The notes below the pieces were generated by a model. The model was not told the DNA's origin, did no database searches, and was given only the letters and a program-made list of their open reading frames with translations. Shown here in pieces: positions 35,644-46,800 of a DNA stretch of 64,000 nt; the stretch's first letter is position 1, and each line of letters opens with the position of its first letter. The DNA comes from Flagellimonas eckloniae. Lineage in GTDB: Bacteria > Bacteroidota > Bacteroidia > Flavobacteriales > Flavobacteriaceae. The stretch lies in contig NZ_LCTZ01000002.1 in NCBI RefSeq assembly GCF_001413955.1, positions 1,240,001 to 1,304,000 of the forward strand, in the 5' to 3' direction. A program made the translations under genes and the position numbers.

Positions 35644-38600
35644 CTACTCTAATTGCGGTTGTTCGCCAGCGGTTCCAAAATTGGATGACAAAAGCGAAAA
35701 ATCGACTATAGTAATAAAGCCATCACCATTGAAATCTGCACTCAAATCAAATTCTGGGTCAGCAGATTCCAAACCAAAGCTATTAGATAGTATTGAGAAA
35801 TCGAGAATTGTTATGAAATTATCATTGTTCGCATCTCCAGCTTTTAATTCTCCCATATCAACAGGGTTATTTTCATTACCTAATACAGTTACAGTCTGGA
35901 CCTTCTGTAAGTAATTGGCACTTTTTACCGCTATTTGATATGTGCCGGGTTCAATTCCATTAACCGTTACTTCGCCATTTTCCGAGCCTACTGGAGTAAA
36001 TTGGTAAATTGGTTCGGAATTACCCTGTTCATATATGTCCACGGTGAGGTCCATTGTAAAATCAGTCCTACCTTGCAATGTATATGAAAGTGTAATATCT
36101 CCACCCAATGCATCTGGATCATACTCCAAAACAATGGTATTGGATGCAACACTGTTCTCTCCATTTACACCGTTTGTTACAGCAATAAAATGGTTTATGC
36201 CCCCATCGGGAGTTCCAGAGGAACCAGGGGTTTCGGTCAGCACAACAGGTACACTTGCCTGCCCTGAGCCATCTAAAGTGACTGAATACAATTCCTTGGT
36301 CATTGCCTCATTAGCCTCAAATGTGTCAACATCATATCCTATATTCGGATTTCCTGGATCTATATATAGTCTTCCATCCACTCGTAGAAGTGTAACACTT
36401 GTATTTGGAGCCCCAACAATATCAATGGTCTGGTTAAAATCATCTACAAAACGATTTTCTGCAGTTCCCCCCACGGATATGTTAGGAACCGTTAAATCAT
36501 TGGATGTAGGGGTCAAGATAGCATCTGCACCTCCTAGACTTCCTTCATCGAATAGACTTGTGGTGAAAACGGCACCAGTGGCAAACTGGACAGTCACCAC
36601 TCCACCAATAAACTCAAATCCAGATATGGAACCTGCGTCCCCAGTACTCAAATCTCCTTTTATTGAGGTGGGGTCCATGTCTATTCCAAATGCAAATGAC
36701 TCTCCAGGTTCGAAATCTGTGAAATCTAATGAGATCTCATCATAACCTTCAGAGTTATTTATTCCATTATGTGGCTTCGAAAAGACATTTTCACAGTCCT
36801 CAACATCCGATCCCCCATCGGCTGGAACGGTCAATCCTACTTCTTGAGCAGAATTACCAGAAGTTCCTGCCGTTAAGCATTTAGCTCCATTGTCTCCTGC
36901 CGTTCCAACAGGATCAAAAACCACATCCATCATGTAACCATTGGCAGTGCTGACCTTTACATTAGTAATAAAATCCTCACCTGTATTGGTTATTATAAAC
37001 GAATCGTTTCCAAAAGTGGAAATATCTAAATCCGCGCCCGGAGTAACCTGAACAAATGCTGAGGGATTTGCAAGAGGCATGGTGGTTACGCCCCAAACAA
37101 ATTCCATTGTTGAGCTTTCGGTCGGATCACACTGGTCCGCAACAGTTACTGTTACATCATATGGGCTATTATCCGCCGCTCCTGGAACCACACCGGTCAC
37201 TTGTTCCGATTGAGCGCCATTCATGGTCGATGTAGGCTTGCCAGCAGATATTTCATCAATGTGAACCAAAGAAAACCTATCCAACTTGTGTCCCGCTGAG
37301 CGCTCTGAAAGATAAACCGTATATGTACCTGGGTTTTCAAAATAAGCGTAGATGGCAAAAGCATTGCTATCAATTGTAAATGTGCTCCACTTGTTTCCAT
37401 CGTTTCCACCCCTATATACTTTAAAGAAACCGCTGTTCCCTGGGTTCTCGTTCCCATGGTCTGGTCTTCCCATGGCGTTTCCTGCTGGGTAGTACAACGT
37501 TTTATCCGTATTGGTACCATCCAAAATATCAAAAAACTGTTGACCTCCGCTTAAATTGCCTCCTTCAACACAAAAGAAATGTACATCATTCGTATTGTCT
37601 ATCTTAAACCAAGAATCATTGGATTCAGAACCATTGGTCCCCGTTATATTTGATTTCATGTGCAACCTGTAAACACCAGTAGTTGTAATTTGTACATTGT
37701 ACGCTAATGTTTGGCCATTTACATTTCCAAAATGATTCGATGTTGCCACTAAAAAGTCTTCACCATTCTCATTTAGTAGATCATATCCTCCAGATGTATC
37801 CACAAAGTCGGTCTCTGCCTCTATAATGACCAAGCCGTCATCTTCAATAAAAGCTCCTGAAACACCTGAACCAGATCCCATATCAAGGGTTCCTGTTATT
37901 ATACCCGTCTGCGAATTTATTGCCAAACTTGGGGGAAGTCCCTCCGCGCTATATACAAGTCCATCACATGGGTCAACATCCGATGCAAATATCTGAAGAT
38001 TAACCTCATCTCCCTCCACACCAATTTGTGGTCCGGGATTGGTTACCAACGATGGTGAATTGTCTGGAATTACAGTACCCAAATCGATTATCTCAATGGC
38101 TTTTACTGCTGGATTTTCAATGATATGGATAAATTCCAAATCTAAGGTCCCATCAGTCACCGTTACCATATGTGAAAGCATAAAAGCTCCCAAAGCACCA
38201 TTTCTAGCAAACGGATCGATATCGTCAAAAACGGCAGGGACGGTTCCTTCAACAGAAACATCAAAAACACGTTGATCGGCTTCGGTAATTCCACTATATA
38301 ATTCAGCAAAATACAAGCGAACCTCTATCTGTGCATTTGGTTCTACAGGGAATTGCCAAAGCATTTCCGGGATAGATGCCCCATCGTACCTTTCGGTCGT
38401 AAAAACAGATTCTGGAACCCCCTCCGGCAAGGATGGGTCCGACATATCTATTGGTCCCTTATAAGCTGATTCCGTTGTCTGGGCATACGTTCCAGTACCC
38501 GTGGAATTTGCTGATAAATAAGGAGAATTTCCAGTATCTCCAAAATCACCTGTATCTGGGCTCCAATCCAGTGAGGAACCATCTGCAGCAACCGCAGTCT

Positions 38601-41600
38601 GTCCTCCCCCATTGACCCTATACAAAACTGTTTCCACAGCGTCCCCAGAAACAAGCGAGACCGCCAAGGTAGTGCCATCATCGTACGTTACGTTCAAAGT
38701 TGCCACTTTTCCATCTTCACTGCCTATATGGCTTACAACAATACTTGTTGTTTCACCTGGGGCAACAAACCTGAAATCTGTATTTGTGGCCACATTAAAT
38801 TCGCTGGCATCCGGTCCAGAAACTATGGCATCAGTGATTACTGCCCCTGTATTTCCAGATGAATGGTTAAATGTAATCTGTTTTGCACCACTTGTTGGAA
38901 CAACGGCCATTGATGGACCGGTCAATTCACCAGCTGTCAATGAAACCCCAGTTGGGTTATCTACACCATAGAATTCCATATTTTTCATGGTTCCACCGCC
39001 TCCTTTTGTATTTGATCCGGCAACAACATGTATACCTCCACCAGAAACAATTGCTTGGGTACCATGTCTTTCAGTAACCAAATTAGCCTTTGTGGACCAG
39101 GTACCCGTTACAGGGTTATAGGCCTCTGTGGTTTTTACTGCATCATTAATGGTATTTCCTTCTAGATCATTCTCGATTTCACCTCCAATAATATAGAGTT
39201 CATCTTGAAATACAGCTGTTGATGCCGCAGCCCTGGGAGTCGGTATGTTTTGATCTGATGGTAAGGTTGACCATGTACCCGTTGTGAAGTCATAGACATC
39301 CACATCGGCAATTAACGGCATAAAGGTACCACCGTCTCCACCTGATAATCGTCCCCCAGCCACGTATAATTTATCATCAATGACAGCCGCATGAAAATGG
39401 TCTCTAGATCTTGGTGCATCTGCTAGCTCTGTCCAGACCCCGGTAGCTGGGTCAAACTCATCAAACCAAGAAATATATCCTCCATTATGGCCTATGGTAT
39501 TTCCTGCAACAATGTAAAACTTGTCATTATACATTACCAGACCTGCCGAACCCCTCTTCCTGCCTTCAGGTATTTCAGGGCCCTGAACCCAATCATTCGT
39601 TGCCGGGTTGTAGGCCCAAACATAATCTGCAGGTGCTTCGTTGGGGAAAGAATTGGTTTTGAATGCACCGATTACCCAAATAAGTCCATTGTATTCCAAT
39701 GCTTGGTAGTGATTGAACTCTGCTGGTGCCGAATTTGAAATTGTGCTCCAAGTTTTCGATTGATAATCATAAACATCCAAACTCGTGGCATTTTCCCTAC
39801 CACCAATTAAATAAAACTTATCTCCAGCCTGAACGAAAGAACACTCATGTCTAGCAGTGAAATTCTCGTCATCAGTTTGATTGGTCCATTGGTCTCCAAC
39901 AGTTTCTGAAATAGTCCATACGAAATCTACTTCAACCGGAACACTGGTTCCCCTGCTCACTGTTATAGTTACATTGTAAGGGCTGTTCAGGGTGCTCCCA
40001 CTTTCTATGGTTCCATTGATATTACCCGTGGTTGGTTCCAAAGAAATACCTGGGGGCAGCCCAGTTTCACTGTATGAAAGGTTTTGACTTGAATCTCCTC
40101 CACTTGCAACAATATCGAAATTTACCAGGTCACCCTCTATGTTGGATTGGTCGGCAATAGTATTTACAGAAATTGGTGGGGTATAAGCCCCTCCAACGCT
40201 TAGAATCTCAATACCGTTGACCAATGGGTTTTCCACTACACGCTCAAAAAGTATGTTCAAGGTTCCATCTGATAATTCGACAAAGTATTCTACCATACCA
40301 CCAACCTGATGACCAAAGGTCTGCACTAAATCCAAGTTATCTGTCCTCAACTCATTCTCAATGGAAATATCAAATACCCTTTCTCCAACTGCCGAGGTAC
40401 CACTATAGCCATTTCCCATGTACAATCTAACCAAATAACTCCCATTGGTCAAATCAAATGTCCACTCCATTTCTGCTCCAGTATCCGGATCCCAACGCTC
40501 ATTTGTATAAATTTCCTGTGGAACATAAGTAGGTACTACTAGACTTTTGTTCGCTATATTTTGGGTAGAGTGATTTCCTGTATTTACTGAAAAAGCAATA
40601 CTATTAAAGGTCCCAGATTGAGCGCCAACATCTGTAATCCCAATCCAATCAGGATTTGGTGCATCTGTAGCTGAAATTGTTGCACCATTTGCACGTATTC
40701 TTATGATTGGAACAGGCTCATCACTTACACTTACCAAGAGCACTTGCTCTATATAAAGATCATCATCATCTGTGGCCCTAACTGTTATACTACCACTGTC
40801 CTCTACACCTGGAAAGGTTATGTCAAGTGTACTTCCGGTTATCTCAGCTTGGATGGCTCCACTGGTATTCTCCTCAATAGTATAATCGAGCAACGCATCC
40901 CCTTGATCATCACTGAAGTAATCATCAAGATCAATACTTATTGGCAAGTCACCTATAAATGCGCTTACATCCGCAATGTCCTGTTCAATGGTTGGTTGAC
41001 TTCCTTGGACATTCAAATAGTCCCATGTTCCCTGTACTTCCACCCCATCTGTATTGGACGAGCCTATCAAACCAACTGCCAAAGGACTATTAGAATTCTG
41101 TATTGCATCCATAATACTTCCTTGAGCATTTACTGTTCCCAAGGTTTCAAAAGTACCGGATGAATCAAAATCATAGTCAAGAGTAACCACGCCAGAAGAC
41201 GGGTCTATAACAAATCGGAATATGACATCGTTTGTTGGACGATTTCCTGAAAGGATTGCAAGATCTATAGGGGTTTGAGGATTATCATTTATTTCTTGCA
41301 AAGCCTGTAACCCGTTCTGACTAATTACAAATTTTATATAGTTACTTTGTGTACCATCGCCAATGAAAAAGCCCAGCTCACCATCTTCGGGTGCCGAGCT
41401 GCCATATAATTGCAAGGGGTCTATAAAATTAAAAAGACGACCTTCAACAATAAAGACACCTGTGTTTTGATCAACATTTACACCATATTGAAAGCCTTTA
41501 TCTTGATTATTTGACCCGCCCAAAGCAGTTCCAGATGTCATCTCCATTGTCATTGCACCAGTAGCTCCACCTAAAATATCATTGGGGTTTGGGCCTGCAT

Positions 41601-43800
41601 CCTGGACATCTAGCCAATTCAACCAGTTTGGATTTGGAGTTCCATTGTTCATAAGACCTGTAAGGCCAAGCCCTAAATAACCCTTGAGCTCTGGATTATC
41701 GGACAAAAGTTCATTTATAACGGGTAAATCAAAGGAATCTGTTCCAGAATCAAGTGGGTCTCCAAGTTGAAAAGGATCATTGGCATCATCGATTCCATCG
41801 TTATCATCATCAGTATCATTCAAGTCGGATATCAATGTTCCTCCGGCAGCCTTGTCAAAATCATCTGGTTGGTTTCCGCCATTACATATTACCTCTTCAT
41901 CAAGTTGGTCACTATCCTTGTTCTGAATCTCATCTTCATTCGTATAGCCATCAAAATCGTTATCCCCGGTAGAACTATATCCAGCTTCACCTGGCAGTAT
42001 GCAAGGGCCAAAATCTTGTGGTTCAAATATTTTGATGTTGCTGTTGAAAGTAGCCACCCATATCGTTCCGGGAAAAGGATCTAGATCTCCATTACAAGTA
42101 ATCCCCAAGGAATTTCCACCCAATCCTGATAAAAAGGATTCCGTATAATCAACCAAATTCCCATTTGAGTCCACCTGTACCCTTCTTAATTCATTCTTGT
42201 TTGACCCAGCTATCAAGTCACCCAACATAGCACCCTCAAAATTTGAAGCGGTATAAGCGTCAATTCCATTGGTATTATTTTCCCAGGCTGTTACTAAAGC
42301 ATCATCAGGTCCATCGGGGTTAGTGGTAACAGGTCCTCGCCAATCCCCTTCATCAATATTTTTTAAACTTTCTGGTACTGGGGGCCAGTTGGCGGGTAGG
42401 GCTATGGTAGGATCGTCCGTATAGCCAGCACCAGGATTACTGGGATCAAAAATAAGTGTTCTGAAAATCGCTCCAGCGGTGCCATTTTCGGTGGGATTTG
42501 TAAACAAACCAGCACCCATTGGGTTTGCTCTTACAGGAGTTGGATGTCCTCCATAAAAACTTCCGAAATCATAGTTTTGCAAATCGGTTGTTACCACAGT
42601 AAGGTGGTCGGTATTATCCACTTGTTCCCCCCCAATAGAGGAGCTGCTTCCAGGTTCGGATGACACATAATCATTTGTAACCGTTCCATCCATGCCCTCA
42701 TTTACCGGAAGGCCACCCCAGCCTCCATTGGCCCCGTTGTCAGTTACATAAACTGTATTGTTATAGATAGTAAGGTCATAAGTATTTCTGTAACCAGGGG
42801 AAAAAATCTGAACTGGACCATCAACAACCAACATGGCTTGGTTGAGTCCATCGTTTCCACCCCATGGGTCATTTATGTCGATACCGTTATATCCTGTGAC
42901 ATCTGGGTCTGTGATATCGTTGACATTATCCCGTGTTGGGTCATCCAATGTAGGAATGTCATATATATACTGACGACCACTTACATTGTCTATCAGTATT
43001 GGATAATTAGATGTGTTTTCCAACATGGTCAGATTGACTGATAATAGTGCTGCAGAAAGTGCATATTCTGTTGTCCATGCAAAATTATCTGATGGAGAAC
43101 CTGCGTTTGTATGGCCTCCTTGACTAACGATAAGGTAATCAGTTGCTCCAATGGTAACAAACTCTAATCCATTGGTTGCATGATTCTCTTCCGATCTAGG
43201 AAGTCCCCGCACAATATCCACTGCATCCCATGAACTCCCTGTCCAAGTTATCCTTGTTATTACACCCGAATTGGTATCTAAATCCTTATCCCCTCCCGGT
43301 CCACCTACCCTTGGATCGCTGGAGGTTACATAGATTACAGGATTGGTTGCGGTTCCCACCACGGTGATACCCGTAGCTTCCCTTTGGGTAACCGTACCGC
43401 CATCATCTATATCTATTGGAGCGGATCCGTCATCATTATGATTTGGATGGTTAAGGACATCCAAGATTTCCTCGGCGGCAATAACCTCATAATCATCAAC
43501 GTCATTTCGTTGAATTGTAAATATATCTATCTGCCCCTTTAGACTTAACACATAAAGTCTTCCGTCCGGACCAAATTCCAATGAAGTACCTGAATTTACC
43601 GCCCCAAGACCACCCATATCAAGGGTGCTTTGGCTAAAGGCCTGAGACTTTACTTCAGAAATCCCCAACGCAAAGACCAGAAAAGAAAGTAGAAAAACCT
43701 TTATAAGTTTGCGTGAAAAAGACTTTATAGATGGGTTTTGTAGGCCTTGGTGCTTAAAAAAAACGCTGCCCATGGTTATAGTAATTTGATTGGTTTTCAT
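35644..43800 (-). CDS. Giant secreted carbohydrate-binding protein with C-terminal dockerin
   Basis: This 2718-residue protein has a long signal region (hydrophobic core about 33-47, ending EVKSQA). Module order, with approximate plus-strand positions: a sorbosone/PQQ-sugar-dehydrogenase-like beta-propeller (43650-42000), a calcium-rich TSP3-like stretch (DTDDDNDGIDD, near 41800), a LamG-like domain (41700-41000), malectin 1 (40710-40200), a putative Ig (He_PIG) domain, a Kelch propeller (39890-38970), malectin 2 (38625-38090), a second He_PIG, a CBM-like domain (37830-37250), and strand-rich domains. It ends with a two-repeat dockerin (35838-35674). No T9SS C-terminal domain is present, unlike its neighbours. 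No glycosidase or lyase active site was recognised, so it may be a binding subunit rather than an enzyme. It lies 22 bases downstream of the cohesin-bearing gene and is followed by a terminator. Confidence 0.85.
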   Translation of the reverse strand: MKTNQITITMGSVFFKHQGLQNPSIKSFSRKLIKVFLLSFLVFALGISEVKSQAFSQSTLDMGGLGAVNSGTSLEFGPDGRLYVLSLKGQIDIFTIQRNDVDDYEVIAAEEILDVLNHPNHNDDGSAPIDIDDGGTVTQREATGITVVGTATNPVIYVTSSDPRVGGPGGDKDLDTNSGVITRITWTGSSWDAVDIVRGLPRSEENHATNGLEFVTIGATDYLIVSQGGHTNAGSPSDNFAWTTEYALSAALLSVNLTMLENTSNYPILIDNVSGRQYIYDIPTLDDPTRDNVNDITDPDVTGYNGIDINDPWGGNDGLNQAMLVVDGPVQIFSPGYRNTYDLTIYNNTVYVTDNGANGGWGGLPVNEGMDGTVTNDYVSSEPGSSSSIGGEQVDNTDHLTVVTTDLQNYDFGSFYGGHPTPVRANPMGAGLFTNPTENGTAGAIFRTLIFDPSNPGAGYTDDPTIALPANWPPVPESLKNIDEGDWRGPVTTNPDGPDDALVTAWENNTNGIDAYTASNFEGAMLGDLIAGSNKNELRRVQVDSNGNLVDYTESFLSGLGGNSLGITCNGDLDPFPGTIWVATFNSNIKIFEPQDFGPCILPGEAGYSSTGDNDFDGYTNEDEIQNKDSDQLDEEVICNGGNQPDDFDKAAGGTLISDLNDTDDDNDGIDDANDPFQLGDPLDSGTDSFDLPVINELLSDNPELKGYLGLGLTGLMNNGTPNPNWLNWLDVQDAGPNPNDILGGATGAMTMEMTSGTALGGSNNQDKGFQYGVNVDQNTGVFIVEGRLFNFIDPLQLYGSSAPEDGELGFFIGDGTQSNYIKFVISQNGLQALQEINDNPQTPIDLAILSGNRPTNDVIFRFVIDPSSGVVTLDYDFDSSGTFETLGTVNAQGSIMDAIQNSNSPLAVGLIGSSNTDGVEVQGTWDYLNVQGSQPTIEQDIADVSAFIGDLPISIDLDDYFSDDQGDALLDYTIEENTSGAIQAEITGSTLDITFPGVEDSGSITVRATDDDDLYIEQVLLVSVSDEPVPIIRIRANGATISATDAPNPDWIGITDVGAQSGTFNSIAFSVNTGNHSTQNIANKSLVVPTYVPQEIYTNERWDPDTGAEMEWTFDLTNGSYLVRLYMGNGYSGTSAVGERVFDISIENELRTDNLDLVQTFGHQVGGMVEYFVELSDGTLNILFERVVENPLVNGIEILSVGGAYTPPISVNTIADQSNIEGDLVNFDIVASGGDSSQNLSYSETGLPPGISLEPTTGNINGTIESGSTLNSPYNVTITVSRGTSVPVEVDFVWTISETVGDQWTNQTDDENFTARHECSFVQAGDKFYLIGGRENATSLDVYDYQSKTWSTISNSAPAEFNHYQALEYNGLIWVIGAFKTNSFPNEAPADYVWAYNPATNDWVQGPEIPEGRKRGSAGLVMYNDKFYIVAGNTIGHNGGYISWFDEFDPATGVWTELADAPRSRDHFHAAVIDDKLYVAGGRLSGGDGGTFMPLIADVDVYDFTTGTWSTLPSDQNIPTPRAAASTAVFQDELYIIGGEIENDLEGNTINDAVKTTEAYNPVTGTWSTKANLVTERHGTQAIVSGGGIHVVAGSNTKGGGGTMKNMEFYGVDNPTGVSLTAGELTGPSMAVVPTSGAKQITFNHSSGNTGAVITDAIVSGPDASEFNVATNTDFRFVAPGETTSIVVSHIGSEDGKVATLNVTYDDGTTLAVSLVSGDAVETVLYRVNGGGQTAVAADGSSLDWSPDTGDFGDTGNSPYLSANSTGTGTYAQTTESAYKGPIDMSDPSLPEGVPESVFTTERYDGASIPEMLWQFPVEPNAQIEVRLYFAELYSGITEADQRVFDVSVEGTVPAVFDDIDPFARNGALGAFMLSHMVTVTDGTLDLEFIHIIENPAVKAIEIIDLGTVIPDNSPSLVTNPGPQIGVEGDEVNLQIFASDVDPCDGLVYSAEGLPPSLAINSQTGIITGTLDMGSGSGVSGAFIEDDGLVIIEAETDFVDTSGGYDLLNENGEDFLVATSNHFGNVNGQTLAYNVQITTTGVYRLHMKSNITGTNGSESNDSWFKIDNTNDVHFFCVEGGNLSGGQQFFDILDGTNTDKTLYYPAGNAMGRPDHGNENPGNSGFFKVYRGGNDGNKWSTFTIDSNAFAIYAYFENPGTYTVYLSERSAGHKLDRFSLVHIDEISAGKPTSTMNGAQSEQVTGVVPGAADNSPYDVTVTVADQCDPTESSTMEFVWGVTTMPLANPSAFVQVTPGADLDISTFGNDSFIITNTGEDFITNVKVSTANGYMMDVVFDPVGTAGDNGAKCLTAGTSGNSAQEVGLTVPADGGSDVEDCENVFSKPHNGINNSEGYDEISLDFTDFEPGESFAFGIDMDPTSIKGDLSTGDAGSISGFEFIGGVVTVQFATGAVFTTSLFDEGSLGGADAILTPTSNDLTVPNISVGGTAENRFVDDFNQTIDIVGAPNTSVTLLRVDGRLYIDPGNPNIGYDVDTFEANEAMTKELYSVTLDGSGQASVPVVLTETPGSSGTPDGGINHFIAVTNGVNGENSVASNTIVLEYDPDALGGDITLSYTLQGRTDFTMDLTVDIYEQGNSEPIYQFTPVGSENGEVTVNGIEPGTYQIAVKSANYLQKVQTVTVLGNENNPVDMGELKAGDANNDNFITILDFSILSNSFGLESADPEFDLSADFNGDGFITIVDFSLLSSNFGTAGEQPQLE
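35674..35838 (-). other. Dockerin domain coding segment
   Basis: Residues about 2655-2709 hold two F-hand calcium loops, GDANNDNFITILDFSILSN and ADFNGDGFITIVDFSLLSS, 33 residues apart. Each has the D-x-N-x-D-x-x-I-x-x-x-D ligand spacing of type I dockerins. The two recognition helices (DFSILSNSFG, DFSLLSSNFG) are almost the same, as expected for the pseudo-symmetric dockerin fold. Confidence 0.85.
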
Positions 43801-43822
43801 TCTGTATTACTTTACTATATTT

Positions 43823-46800
43823 TTACTTCTTTACTACCATTTGTTCCCTAAAGACCACACCATTTACATCCGTTGTCCGAACATGATAAGTTCCCACAGG
43901 AAGATCATATACACTCAATTGATAATTATCATCACTGACATCTATCTCAACTCTTTTCACCAATTTCCCAGTAATGTCGAAAATCAGGAATTCCTGGACC
44001 TGGGTTGGTACCTCAAAATCCATTGTTGCACTTTCAGATGCTGGATTTGGATATATTTTTAAAGCATTTGCTACCAATGGGGCAACAGTTGGAGCAATCG
44101 TGAAATTGATTGTTAGCGATTGCCCTTCTTCTCCCTTGGCCCCAGCCAAAGAATAGGGTGTTGCAGTAATCGTGTAGTCTCCTGCCGGGAATGTCCGTGC
44201 GAAATAATTTCCCTTGAAATCTCCAAATAAAGCATAGGGTGCTCCCGATTCTTTCCTCTTATTTTCCAATGGGCCTGTCAACTGGAAGAAGACACTTCCA
44301 ACAATTTCGGGATTTGTGGTGGCGCCAATGTTAAGGCCAATGCCCTCAAGGCTTGCTTCATCAAGGAGCATGTTGTTTGTCAATTCAATTATTCCGGTAT
44401 CAGTATCAGCATTAATCAATGTAAGAGCAACCACTTTCTGAATATCACTATCCTCAACAATGTTAACTTGAATAGCTGCTGTTCCATCCGCACCATCATC
44501 ATCAATTACGGTAAGGGTTACCAAATAAACCCCTTCATCGGTATAGGTATGGGTTGGATTAATATCGGTTGATGTATTTCCATCCCCAAAATCCCATTCA
44601 TAGGAGACTATGTTCCCATCTGGGTCATCTGATTCACTACCTAAGAAATCTACCACAAATTCATTGGGTGTTCCAGCATCGGCAACTGCTACGGGCGGTA
44701 CATTAGGTATTTCTTCTGCTGAAACTTCTATGGATGTGAAACCTTCTTCGCCATCATCATCTGTTACGGTCAAGGTCACATAATAATCGCCACCAGATGC
44801 ATAGGTGTGCATTGGGTTTTCTTCATTTGACATATTTCCGTCCCCAAAATCCCATTCATATGAGACTATGTTTCCATCCGGGTCATATGATTCGCTACTG
44901 GAGAAATTCACTTTGTAGGAAATTATACCGTCTGCAGTACCGTCTGCTATCGCAACTGGCATCATATTTACAGGTATTTCTTGAGCTAAAACATCTATAG
45001 ATGTTATATCCTCTCCCCCTTCATTGTCATTTACAGTAAGGGTTACGGAATACTCCCCTTCAGCGGCATAAGTATGCATGGGATTTTCTGCATTAGATGT
45101 ATTTCCGTCTCCAAAATCCCATTCATAAGAGACTATGTTCCCGTCTGGGTCATAGGATCCTGTGCTGAAAAAATTGATTTTGTACGCAATGGTTTCATCA
45201 ACAACTCCATTGGCAACCGCAATAGGCGATACATTGCCCAAAGTAAAAACAAAGTTTATGGCAAGACTTGTTCCTTGGATTCCTTTTTTACCATTCTCCG
45301 AATACGGCGTGGCCACTAGGTCATAAGATCCAAGTGAAAAGTCATTTGACTTATAATTTCCTGAAGCATCCCCAAAAAGTGCATATGGCGCCACGTTTTC
45401 ATTTCTAGTAGAGTTTTGAGTTCCGCTTAGCTCAAAGAACACACTCTCGACATCGTTGGTGGTTTCCGCTCTAATATTTAAGTTTTCGGTGGGCAATGAA
45501 TTAATATCAATGATCTCACCATCGGCAATAATCATAATGTCCTGCTCACTATCCGCATTGACCAACATAAACTCCGTAATAGAAAGTACCGATGGTACAT
45601 AAGGTTCAACAGTTACAGTAGCCTCGCATGTGTTTGAATTGCCATTGTTGTCAACAACTGTAAGAACAACCCCGTTTTCCCCAATATCTGATGTAGTGAA
45701 CACTGTGGTGTCCAAATCAATACTGGATATTCCACAGTTGTCCGATGAACCATTATCAATATCCGAGACTTCAATGCTGCCGTTTCCATTAGCATCTAAC
45801 TGTATCGTAAAATCGGTGCATACTACCTCAGGGGCCTCTGTGTCTTCTACCTCGATATTAAAAGTGCAGGTATCGGTGTTTCCAGTAGCATCAATTGCAG
45901 TGGCCGTTACAGAAGTTGTACCTATTGGAAATAGGGACCCACTCAAGAAATCTGATGAAATTGTGGCCCCAGGGCAATTGTCAGAAACTGATAGATTAAA
46001 TTCAACAATTGCTCCACATTCCCCAGGGTCGTTACTGACAAAAATATTATCTGGACAAGTGGCCACTGGATTAATATTATCAATCACTGTAATGGTGAAA
46101 CTGCAAGATGAGGTCTGCCCATTTGAATCTGTTACCATATAGGTCTCTGTTGAAACACCAACTGGGAACAATGCACCGCTGCCATGACCAGCTGTAAGTC
46201 CAGTAATGGCCCCATCCATATCATCAACTCCAACGGGTGCTGTATAGACTACAATGGCACCACACTGTTCTGGATCCACATTGACGGTTATGTCCTCTGG
46301 ACAGTCAATGGTAGGTGGATTATCAATAACTTGCATTACAACGACATCATCGCTTGCCGAATCTGTGCATCCATTTGCGTTGGTATACGTATATATAATT
46401 GTATGGGTTCCAACACCGGCAATAGCAGGTTCAAAACTATAGGTCATTCCATTGCCATCATCGGTAACTCCTGGACCACTATAAACACCATTATCACCAA
46501 CCTCAGAGCCTTGTGGTGGTGTGCCACCTCCTAAACCGGTTTGCACTCCAGCATCGATGAAAACGTCGGCTAGAGCAGTAAATGCAACTATTGGCAATGG
46601 GTTTACCGTTAATAGTACCTCATCACTTATGACCGAACAGTCATCGTCTGTATTATCGCCCGTGCTGTTATCAGAGGTAACAATTACACGATATTGATTT
46701 CCATTTGCTGAAAGTCCAATTGGTCCATCGAAATTTAAACTTGCATTTCCGTTGAAAGTTGGAAAATCCACCCAGACCTCACTGAATGTATCAAAGATTT

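Noticed and set aside
36035..36745. Long plus-strand open frame (236 codons) inside the dockerin gene
   Set aside because: It is Ser/Thr/Pro-rich shadow sequence opposite a clear coding frame. Similar plus-strand frames across 35681-51656 were rejected for the same reason.
42000..43650. PQQ-dependent sugar dehydrogenase activity for the dockerin protein
   Set aside because: The propeller resembles that fold, but I could not identify the catalytic His/Arg set, so no enzyme function is claimed.
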